Shown here piece after piece: positions 7,081 through 13,065 of a stretch of 15,490 nucleotides of DNA. Each line of letters starts with the position of its first letter. Within the stretch, counting starts at the first letter, position 1. A program made the position numbers and the translations under genes. This stretch comes from Deltaproteobacteria bacterium (GTDB taxonomy: Bacteria > Desulfobacterota > Dissulfuribacteria > Dissulfuribacterales > S140-46), in NCBI GenBank assembly GCA_015491585.1, contig WFVQ01000080.1, positions 1 to 15,490 on the forward strand, in the 5' to 3' direction. The notes under the pieces are model-generated. The model did no database searches. It saw only the letters and a list, made by a program, of their open reading frames with translations, and was not told the DNA's origin.

Positions 7081-8159
7081 GCCACTCCCCTCCTCAACAG
7101 CACGGTGGAGTCGTAGTCCAACAGCACCAGGCCGACCTCTACCCGCTCTCCCGCCAGATCCTGCAGGAAGCGGAGTGCCTTTCCGGCCATATGGAATACG
7201 GCATTGCGGTGGTGGCTCCTCAAGAGATCCAGTATCTCCCTGGCCGTGTTGGCCCGGGCGGCTGCGCGGGATAAGGCGGAATCTCCTGTCACCTCTTCGA
7301 TCCAGCGCGAGACCTGGCCCATGTCCACGGGACCTGCCGATGCATGTGTGTGAACCATTCGCTGCGCCATTTTCACCATCTTTCCGAAGAAGCATACCAC
7401 GGTGGCGCGGACGAACCCCATAACCTTCAGTCTCTGCATGGTGAAGCCCACGTAATCGGCCATCTGGACGAACCCCTCTTCGGGAATGGACGGAAACATC
7501 AGCCTGGCTGCCGCATCGCTGCTGGTGCCGGTGGTGATGACCAGTTCGCGGTGGCCGCACGCGCGGGCCACCTTTAGTGCGGCAAAGATGGTTGCCCTGT
7601 ACGCGCCGTGGGAGAATGGACGAACGATTCCAGTAGTGCCCAGTATGGAAAGGCCGCCTACTATTCCCAGCCTGGGGTTGAGGGTCTGTCTCGCAAGCTC
7701 CTCTCCTCCGGGAATGAACAGTTCGATCTCTGCGCCTGGAAGCCCTGCCCCGGCCTCGCTAAAGGCCTCGTCAACCGCCCATCCAATCATCTTCCTGGGG
7801 ACGGGATTGACCGCGGGCTCGCCTATGCCCACAGGAAGGCCGGGCTTGGTCACCTTGCCCACACCCTCTCCTGCCTTGATTATCAGGCCCTTTCCAGGAG
7901 CAGGGCGCACCCTGGCCCCTATCAGTGCCCCGTGGGTCACGTCCGGATCGTCGCCGCCGTCTTTGACCACGCCGCACTCCCATGACGTTCCGCGATCTCT
8001 CACGTATTCCACCGGAATCGAGATCGTTTTGCCCCCTGGAAGTGTTACCTGGGTACTCCTTCCCACATCCGACCCAAGGGCCGCTTTCAGCCCGGTCTTC
8101 ACTGCGGCGGCTGCGGCGGTCCCTGTGGAGAATCCTGTCCTCAACCCCTTCTGGTCCAT
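7068..8159 (-). CDS. cbiD: CbiD, cobalt-precorrin-5B C1-methyltransferase
   Basis: This 363-residue protein matches CbiD throughout. It opens with LRTGFSTGTAAAAAVKTG (6-23), the family signature near the N-terminus, and has a central ILGTTGIVRPFS block. CbiD methylates C1 of cobalt-precorrin-5B using S-adenosylmethionine in the anaerobic cobalamin pathway; the next gene, cbiET, acts two steps later. The ATG at 8159 fits the family start exactly, yet no Shine-Dalgarno lies before it. A candidate promoter sits so close that the transcript could begin at the start codon itself. A 74-bp gap separates it from the upstream small membrane protein gene. Confidence 0.95.
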   Translation of the reverse strand: MDQKGLRTGFSTGTAAAAAVKTGLKAALGSDVGRSTQVTLPGGKTISIPVEYVRDRGTSWECGVVKDGGDDPDVTHGALIGARVRPAPGKGLIIKAGEGVGKVTKPGLPVGIGEPAVNPVPRKMIGWAVDEAFSEAGAGLPGAEIELFIPGGEELARQTLNPRLGIVGGLSILGTTGIVRPFSHGAYRATIFAALKVARACGHRELVITTGTSSDAAARLMFPSIPEEGFVQMADYVGFTMQRLKVMGFVRATVVCFFGKMVKMAQRMVHTHASAGPVDMGQVSRWIEEVTGDSALSRAAARANTAREILDLLRSHHRNAVFHMAGKALRFLQDLAGERVEVGLVLLDYDSTVLLRRGVAWDP

Positions 8160-8165
8160 GACGTG

Positions 8166-8194
8166 ATACTACAGCCGAACGCCCGCGAGGTTAA
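8166..8194 (-). promoter_or_regulatory. Candidate promoter giving a leaderless cbiD transcript
   Basis: Minus-strand TTAACC (8194-8189), 17 bases, then TAGTAT (8171-8166) each match the -35 and -10 consensus at 4 of 6 positions. The -10 box ends six bases before the cbiD ATG, so the expected start of transcription falls on or next to the start codon. That agrees with the missing ribosome site, but the match is weak. Confidence 0.3.
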
Positions 8195-8233
8195 GGGGGA
8201 TGCGGATTCTTCCCTGTCACCATTTTCCTGGAC

Positions 8234-8491
8234 TCAGTGGAAAAAGAGGTTGTATATGGCGTGGGCCGCTGCCACCAATGCAGTGGTGTAAGCAAAGAAG
8301 TGGTGCACTTTGATCGGAATTCTCCTCTGCAACATCAGACGGCCAGCCGTGATGGTGGCCGAGAGAAGCAAAACGAGTAAGAGGCCAGAAACGAGGGCGA
8401 AGTCAAGCTGGAACCGGCCTTTAGGCCCGTCGGCCCAGGCCGATGGCACCAGCAGGAACAATGGAATAGGGATAAAGAAAAGGTACCTCAA
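8234..8491 (-). CDS. Small three-helix membrane protein with paired histidines
   Basis: This small protein of about 85 residues has a first hydrophobic segment (YLFFIPIPLFLLVPSAWA) ending in a possible signal peptidase site before DGPKG. A second helix follows (FALVSGLLLVLLLSATITAG), then a third containing HHFFAYTTALVAAAHAIYNLFFH. The histidines about 12-13 residues apart in the last helix resemble haem ligands of b-type cytochrome-like membrane domains, but this is only a resemblance. I recognise no named family. Start choice: the frame has no ATG. A TTG at 8491 has GAGG eight bases upstream and directly precedes the hydrophobic stretch; another TTG at 8515 would add eight residues but has no ribosome site. 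The next gene, cbiD, is 74 bp downstream on the same strand. Confidence 0.7.
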   Translation of the reverse strand: MRYLFFIPIPLFLLVPSAWADGPKGRFQLDFALVSGLLLVLLLSATITAGRLMLQRRIPIKVHHFFAYTTALVAAAHAIYNLFFH

Positions 8492-8598
8492 GATACCATC
8501 CTCGGTCCGCCTCAATCAGTCTGTTTAGAGATGATATAAAAATAGATGAAGAAAAACAACTTTCATCTTAAAAGCCTCGGCGAAAGGCCATTTTTTTG

Positions 8599-8627
8599 TT
8601 GACACCAGAGGTCCCATACCGTAGGGT
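8599..8627 (+). promoter_or_regulatory. Candidate sigma70 promoter upstream of the RRM gene
   Basis: A perfect -35 box TTGACA (8599-8604) is followed by 17 bases and TAGGGT (8622-8627), which keeps the key T, A and final T of the -10 box. Transcription would start near 8634 and run toward the RNA-binding protein, leaving a leader of about 245 bases. The region 8516-8880 holds no gene that I can support. Besides this promoter it contains two T-rich tracts (8695-8703 and 8710-8715) and the small hairpins listed separately. Confidence 0.5.
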
Positions 8628-8825
8628 GATTGCAAGGCGAGGAACAGGATGGATCGCCTAACGATTCCTTCCAAATTGAGCACTTCCGTCGGCCTCTTTT
8701 TTTAATGCATTTTTTGATTCCAACATATCTTTCATGCTGTCAGGAATTGATGTCCGTTGCAGCGGCTGCTCCTTCCCTAGGTGGGTCGCGGCGGTGCTTT
8801 TCGTGATGCAGCAAATGGAGAAAAA

Positions 8826-8854
8826 ACCGCTATCCGCGGTATCCCCCTTAGGGG
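8826..8854 (+). promoter_or_regulatory. Tandem small hairpins in the leader of the RRM gene
   Basis: Two inverted repeats stand side by side. ACCGC (8826-8830) pairs with GCGGT (8836-8840), and CCCC (8844-8847) pairs with GGGG (8851-8854). They lie 12-40 bases before the ribosome site AAGGAG (8867-8872). The CCCCCTT of the second hairpin could alternatively pair with the AAGGG next to the ribosome site, which would allow control of translation. The structure is seen in the sequence; the regulatory role is a guess. Confidence 0.3.
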
Positions 8855-8880
8855 AAAAATAAAGGGAAGGAGAGATCCTA

Positions 8881-9150
8881 ATGAAACTCTACATCGGAAA
8901 CCTTTCATTCAACTCGACAGAAAACGAGGTCAGGACCCTGCTGGAGCAGTATGGCCAGTTGCAGTCCTTCGACTGGATAACCGACCGTGAGACGGGCCGT
9001 TCCAGGGGCTTCTGCTTCGCTGAGATGGACAACGCTGACGCCGATTCCGCGATCAAGGCGCTGAACGGCACTGAGTTCGGGGGCAGGACCATCAAGGTGA
9101 ACGAGGCCAGGCCCAACAACAACCGCAGGAGGCGTCAGTCCTGGTATTAA
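8881..9150 (+). CDS. Single-RRM RNA-binding protein
   Basis: This 89-residue protein is essentially one RNA recognition motif: RNP2 LYIGNL (3-8) and RNP1 RGFCFAEM, with a short basic tail NNNRRRRQSWY. It resembles the small glycine-poor RRM proteins found in cyanobacteria and many deltaproteobacteria, which bind single-stranded RNA and are often cold- or stress-regulated; the targets are unknown. The start is well fixed, with AAGGAG eight bases before the ATG. It is monocistronic: a candidate promoter and long leader lie upstream and a strong terminator downstream. Its neighbours run on the opposite strand. Confidence 0.95.
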   Translation: MKLYIGNLSFNSTENEVRTLLEQYGQLQSFDWITDRETGRSRGFCFAEMDNADADSAIKALNGTEFGGRTIKVNEARPNNNRRRRQSWY

Positions 9151-9183
9151 TCCCGGCTGAGGTCGGTTTCGAACTGACGAGAG

Positions 9184-9210
9184 AGAGGCGCTCATGCGCC
9201 TCTTTTTTTT
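9184..9210 (+). terminator. Intrinsic terminator of the RRM gene
   Basis: A perfect 8-bp stem, AGAGGCGC (9184-9191) with GCGCCTCT (9196-9203), around the loop TCAT, is followed by a run of T to 9210. It stands 33 bp after the RRM stop. On the other strand the hairpin lacks a T run, so it should stop only plus-strand transcripts. The convergent PLA2-like gene ends at 9218. Confidence 0.92.
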
Positions 9211-9217
9211 GCAGTAG

Positions 9218-9589
9218 CTAATAGCTGGTTCCAGGCGGACCAGGAGCAGGGTATTTCCATCCGAATCCCCAGCGGAACCATGTGGGCAGCCAAGGCACCC
9301 CGCCGATTCTGGTTCCGTAGTACATCACCATGCCCATGACCGGATGACCGGTTTCCGCCACGCACTCGCGGAGCCTTTGATCCGCACGCAGACGTTCGGC
9401 TCTCGTGCCGCCCATCCAGTAGGAGCGGTCGTGCTCCACGCAACACTGCCCCCACGCTCCGTCTGGCCATAGGGAACACCCATCGGTCCAGAAGGGCCTG
9501 GGAGGTACACGTGGCCCGCCGCCCGCTGGCGAGCCAACCGCAGTGAGCAGCAACAGCAACGCCGTGAGGCAGGCAGCCAGATACTTCAC
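9218..9589 (-). CDS. Small secreted phospholipase A2-like protein
   Basis: This 123-residue protein has a signal peptide (MKYLAACLTALLLLLTAVGS, cleavage near 20-24) and then a compact cysteine-containing domain. The motif CCVEHDRSY (49-57) corresponds to the secreted phospholipase A2 active site CCxxHDxCY, with His53 and Asp54 kept and the last Cys replaced by Ser. Upstream TDGCSLWPDG (35-44) and downstream Asp70 and Cys76 also fit PLA2-like bacterial proteins. The tail (about 84-123) is rich in aromatic residues, Gly and Pro. If active it would cleave phospholipids in the envelope or outside the cell; enzymatic activity is not shown. The start is GTG, and GTGA fuses this start with the lon stop, so translation is probably coupled to lon. 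It ends next to the convergent RRM terminator. Confidence 0.8.
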   Translation of the reverse strand: MKYLAACLTALLLLLTAVGSPAGGGPRVPPRPFWTDGCSLWPDGAWGQCCVEHDRSYWMGGTRAERLRADQRLRECVAETGHPVMGMVMYYGTRIGGVPWLPTWFRWGFGWKYPAPGPPGTSY

Positions 9590-11943
9590 CTCCGTCTGCG
9601 CGCCCCCCGTGAAGGGAAGGAGATCCTGGTGACCTCGTCCATGTGGCCGACAAGGTGGAACTTCATGGAGTCCCTCACTTGCTGGGGCAGCTCTTCCAGG
9701 TCGTGCTTGTTCCTTTTGGGGAGTATGACCTCCCTGATCCCGGCCCTGTGGGCCGCCAGCACCTTCTCTTTGATCCCGCCCACAGGAAGCACCTGGCCCC
9801 TGAGCGTGATCTCGCCGGTCATGGCCAGCCGCGCCTTTATGGGGCGCTCGGTGAGCAGGGAGACAAGGGCGGTGCAGATTGCTATCCCGGCCGAAGGGCC
9901 GTCCTTGGGGATGGCGCCCGACGGCACATGGACGTGGATGTCGCTCTCGCGGAACGGCTCCTCGGGGATGTTCATCTCAGCAGCCTTGGACTTCACATAG
10001 CTCAAGGCCGCCTGCGCCGACTCCTTCATGACGTCTCCCAGCTTGCCGGTGAGGAGGAGGTTACCCTTGCCCTTCATCTTCGTCGCCTCTATGAACAGGA
10101 TGTCACCCCCGGTGGGAGTCCAGGCCAGACCGGTGACCACGCCCGGGAGCCTGGTCCTTTCCACCACCTCGTGCTCGAAGCGCGGATGGCCGAGATAGTC
10201 CTTCAGGTTCTTGATCTTGATCTCCACCTTCTCGGTCCGCCCTGAGGCCACCTCTTTGGCCACCCCCCTGCATATGGCGGCGATCTTCCGTTCGAGATCC
10301 CGGACTCCGGCCTCCCTGGTGTATTCCAGGATGATCTTCTCCAGGGCCCGCTTGGCAATAGAGAGGTGCCTCCTGGTGAGCCCGTGCTCTTCGAGCTGGC
10401 GGGGCAATAGATAGCGCTTGGCGATCTCCAGCTTCTCGTCTGGGGTGTATCCAGAGAGCTCCAGGATCTCCATCCTGTCGAGCAGCGGCCCTGGGATGGT
10501 GTCCAGGACATTGGCCGTGGCAATGAAGATGATCTGGGAGAGATCGAATTCCACGCCGAGATAGTGGTCGGTGAAGGTGGAGTTCTGCTCCGGGTCCAGG
10601 ACCTCCAGGAGGGCGGACGCAGGGTCACCCCTGAAGTCCATGCCCAGCTTGTCTATCTCGTCGAGCATGAAGACCGGGTTTTTGACCCCTACCTTTTTCA
10701 GCCCCTGGATTATCCTGCCCGGCATGGCTCCGACGTAGGTCCTGCGGTGCCCTCTGATCTCTGCCTCGTCGTGGACTCCTCCAAGGGATATGCGCAGGAA
10801 TTTCCTGCCCAAGGCCCTGGCGATGGAGCGCCCCAGGGAGGTCTTCCCGGTACCGGGCGGGCCAGCGAAGCAGAGTATGGGGCCTTTCATGTCAGGTTTG
10901 AGCTTCCTTACCGCCAGGTATTCCAGGATTCGCTTCTTTATCTTCTCCAGGCCGTAATGGTCTTCGTTCAGGATCTTTTCCGCCCTGTCCAGATCCAGAT
11001 GGTCCTCGGTGGTTTCGCTCCAGGGCAGGTCGAGTATCCAGTCGAGGTAGGTGCGCGCCACGGTGTATTCGGAAGAGGAGGGATGCATCTTGGCCAGGCG
11101 GTTGAGTTCGCGCTCCGCCTCTTCCATGACCGGCTCCGGGAGCCCCTTGGCCTTCAGCGCCTCTTCCAGCTCCCGTATCTCGTCTGGAGCCTCTTCGTCC
11201 TCGCCCAGCTCCCGCTTGATGGCCTTGAGCTGTTCCCGGAGATAGAACTCCTTCTGGGTCCTGTCCACCTGGTCCTTGACCTGGCTCTGTATCTTGTGGC
11301 CCAGCTCAAGTATCTCCAACTGTCTGGTCAGGATCTCGAATGCCTTGTGGAGCCTCACCCGCACGTCAACGGCCTCGAGTATGGCCTGTTTCTCCTCGTT
11401 GGGGATGTTCAGGTGGCTCACCGCTATGTCTGCGAGGGTCCCTGGGTCGTCTATGTTGAGTATGACCCCACCGAGCTCTGAGGGAAGGTGGGGGGAGAGT
11501 TCGAGAACCCTGGAGAAGAGCTGGCGTATGTTTACGATGATGGCCTGGCTCTCAACGTCGTCGGGAGGCGTCTCCTCCACCGGTTCCACCTTGGCCTTGA
11601 GGTAAGGCGTGTCTCCGGTGAGCTCCAGGATTTTGACCCTGGAGATCCCCTGGAGGATCAACTTCGCATGGCCCTCTTCGTTTTTCGCCATTCTTAGTAT
11701 CAGGGCCATGGTGGCGATCTTGTTGAGATTTATCCGCTTGCTCGCCTCTTCCACCTCCTTGACGGTCGCGACCGCAATGGTCCTGTCGGTGGCGAGGGTA
11801 TCGTCTATGAGCTTTACGAGATTGGGCTTGTCTATGATCCAGGGAACCACCATGTGAGGGAACAGGACCAGGTCGTGGCTCGGCAGGACCGGCAGCTCCC
11901 TAACGGTGTTCTCGACTTCTTGCCTGACGTCTTGAGTATCCAT
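9586..11943 (-). CDS. lon: ATP-dependent Lon protease
   Basis: This 785-residue protein is a complete LonA protease, a cytoplasmic AAA+ machine that unfolds and degrades damaged and regulatory proteins. In order: the N-terminal substrate domain (LPVLPSHDLVLFPHMVVP, about 17-34, to about 210), a coiled-coil linker, Walker A GPPGTGKT (361-368), Walker B FMLDEID (425-431), and the protease domain with catalytic Ser684 in PKDGPSAG and Lys727 in GGIKEKV. I place the start at the ATG at 11943, with AGAGG six bases upstream. A TTG two codons earlier has no space for a ribosome site. It follows hsp20 by 12 bp and overlaps the PLA2-like gene by 4 bp, so the three form an operon. The C-terminus is short and arginine-rich (RGARRRR). 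Confidence 0.97.
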   Translation of the reverse strand: MDTQDVRQEVENTVRELPVLPSHDLVLFPHMVVPWIIDKPNLVKLIDDTLATDRTIAVATVKEVEEASKRINLNKIATMALILRMAKNEEGHAKLILQGISRVKILELTGDTPYLKAKVEPVEETPPDDVESQAIIVNIRQLFSRVLELSPHLPSELGGVILNIDDPGTLADIAVSHLNIPNEEKQAILEAVDVRVRLHKAFEILTRQLEILELGHKIQSQVKDQVDRTQKEFYLREQLKAIKRELGEDEEAPDEIRELEEALKAKGLPEPVMEEAERELNRLAKMHPSSSEYTVARTYLDWILDLPWSETTEDHLDLDRAEKILNEDHYGLEKIKKRILEYLAVRKLKPDMKGPILCFAGPPGTGKTSLGRSIARALGRKFLRISLGGVHDEAEIRGHRRTYVGAMPGRIIQGLKKVGVKNPVFMLDEIDKLGMDFRGDPASALLEVLDPEQNSTFTDHYLGVEFDLSQIIFIATANVLDTIPGPLLDRMEILELSGYTPDEKLEIAKRYLLPRQLEEHGLTRRHLSIAKRALEKIILEYTREAGVRDLERKIAAICRGVAKEVASGRTEKVEIKIKNLKDYLGHPRFEHEVVERTRLPGVVTGLAWTPTGGDILFIEATKMKGKGNLLLTGKLGDVMKESAQAALSYVKSKAAEMNIPEEPFRESDIHVHVPSGAIPKDGPSAGIAICTALVSLLTERPIKARLAMTGEITLRGQVLPVGGIKEKVLAAHRAGIREVILPKRNKHDLEELPQQVRDSMKFHLVGHMDEVTRISFPSRGARRRR

Positions 11944-11955
11944 ATTCAACCTCTG

Positions 11956-12399
11956 TCACTCTTCGTTCACTGCGATCTTGATGGGAGAGTCCGCGTCTAT
12001 TTTCTTGAACGTGATTACAAGGATTCCGTTTTCAAGGGCAGCCTCTGCAGAGGCCGGATCCACCGGCACGGGGAGGCGAATGATACGCTCGAAGCGGCCG
12101 TATTCTATCTCCACCTGGAAGAATCTCCTGTAGTCGGCGGGGAATGGGGCCTTCCTGGTTCCGGACACCTGGAGCCACTCTCCCTCTATGACAACGGTGA
12201 GGCTCTCCTTTTCCACTCCCGCCAGCTCGGCCACTACCAGCAGCTCGTCGCTTCCCTCGCATACGTCCACCGGCGGAACCCAGCCCCTTCTGTTCCCTAT
12301 GAGGGGCATGGGGGCCCTGAGAAAGTCGTCCACCATCTCCTTGAAACGGCGGTGGAGCGTATCGATATCAGGCTGCACGTTTATCTTTATCAACGGCAT
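11956..12399 (-). CDS. Small heat-shock protein, Hsp20/alpha-crystallin family
   Basis: This 147-residue protein has a short N-terminal arm, a full alpha-crystallin domain (about 42-135, including VPPVDVCEGSDELLVVAELAG and LENGILVITFKK) and a C-terminal IKI motif that docks subunits in oligomers. Such proteins hold unfolding proteins during heat stress without ATP. I choose the ATG at 12399: GGAGG lies five bases before it, and the product begins MPLIKINVQP. An in-frame ATG at 12411 lacks a ribosome site because that GGAGG is inside its own coding region. lon follows after 12 bp. A sigma70-like promoter lies upstream; I found neither a sigma32 site nor a CIRCE repeat. Confidence 0.93.
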   Translation of the reverse strand: MPLIKINVQPDIDTLHRRFKEMVDDFLRAPMPLIGNRRGWVPPVDVCEGSDELLVVAELAGVEKESLTVVIEGEWLQVSGTRKAPFPADYRRFFQVEIEYGRFERIIRLPVPVDPASAEAALENGILVITFKKIDADSPIKIAVNEE

Positions 12400-12441
12400 C
12401 GTCTCCTCCATAGGCTTTTGGGGCGGAATCCCCTTCTCTGG

Positions 12442-12469
12442 AAGATAGGCACTGCCCTTTCCTTGGCAA
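12442..12469 (-). promoter_or_regulatory. Candidate sigma70-type promoter for hsp20-lon
   Basis: On the minus strand TTGCCA (12469-12464), 16 bases, then TATCTT (12447-12442) match the -35 box at 5 of 6 positions and the -10 box at 4 of 6. The leader to the hsp20 ATG would be about 36 bases and would contain a small GGGG/CCCC hairpin (12420-12433). I see no terminator between the DUF4202 gene and this site, so read-through from the inositol genes is also possible. Confidence 0.45.
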
Positions 12470-12495
12470 CCCTGCCGGCTGTTAGAGACGGAAAA

Positions 12496-13065
12496 CTAAT
12501 TCGAGAGGAGGCGTTTGAGCAGGGGATCGGATGCCGTCATGGACCGCAAAAGCCTGCGGCCGCGGGGGCCGAGACGCTGCAGGCCCCACCGGCATCTTCT
12601 CCTGGCCGCATCCCATCCCTCGCGGGCCAGGTAGTAGGGCAGGTTTGTCCTGAAGAACGACAGGGAATCGGCCTCTTTTAGCAGGTCGGAGTCAGGGGAA
12701 CCCCCGCTTTCGTGCTCCTCGACCAGTCTATGAACCCTGCGGATCAACGGGGCTGGAAGGTTGTATCCGGAAAGGAGTCCTGTCAGGACCTTGGCGCTGT
12801 TCCTTGCATGTGCCGCCTTGAAGGCATCGTAGTCGCAGTAGGAGCTCCGGTCGATTCTCTTCTCCCTGGGCAAGGCCCTCTCTATGTCGTGGCCCAATGC
12901 GGCTATGCGGAGGTCAGGGCCGGCCTTGGGCTCCAGTTCCAGCACCAGCGCCAGGGTGTCCTCGGCGTGGGCAGGATCCTCTTCCACCTCGGATCCGGCG
13001 ATGATTCGCCTGATCTCAGACATGGCGGATTCAACGGCACGGCTCAGGCCGTTCTCAGCGCCCAT
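12496..13065 (-). CDS. DUF4202 / HD-type phosphohydrolase-like protein
   Basis: This 189-residue helical protein matches the DUF4202 family as I know it. Candidate metal ligands of an HD-type fold are His33 (HAED), His59-Asp60 in AALGHDIERA, His86, His112, His118 (EEHE) and Asp133 (EADSLSFF). HD proteins usually hydrolyse phosphate esters or nucleotides; no biochemical role is established for DUF4202 as far as I know. The ATG at 13065 has AGGAGG just upstream (short spacing) and overlaps the inositol-phosphate synthase gene by 22 bp, so the two are translated together. Open frame continues upstream of this ATG, but only as an out-of-frame shadow of the synthase gene. A later ATG at 13023 has no ribosome site. 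The overlap suggests a role linked to di-myo-inositol phosphate, which is inference. Confidence 0.82.
   Translation of the reverse strand: MGAENGLSRAVESAMSEIRRIIAGSEVEEDPAHAEDTLALVLELEPKAGPDLRIAALGHDIERALPREKRIDRSSYCDYDAFKAAHARNSAKVLTGLLSGYNLPAPLIRRVHRLVEEHESGGSPDSDLLKEADSLSFFRTNLPYYLAREGWDAARRRCRWGLQRLGPRGRRLLRSMTASDPLLKRLLSN

Noticed and set aside
7081..7560. Upstream extension of the cbiET frame by 160 codons
   Set aside because: It lies wholly inside cbiD in another frame, reads as arginine- and histidine-rich nonsense, and the CbiE family N-terminus begins exactly at 7080.
10564..11481. 305-codon plus-strand open frame
   Set aside because: It is antisense to lon, which has full domain support; its translation has no recognisable motif and a typical shadow composition.
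12412..12495. Sigma32 promoter or CIRCE operator before hsp20
   Set aside because: Neither the CTTGAAA/CCCCAT pair nor the TTAGCACTC inverted repeat is present; only a sigma70-like pair is seen.
11854..12681. 275-codon plus-strand open frame spanning lon, hsp20 and the DUF4202 gene
   Set aside because: It runs across three well-supported minus-strand genes and their control region, with no ribosome site and no motif.
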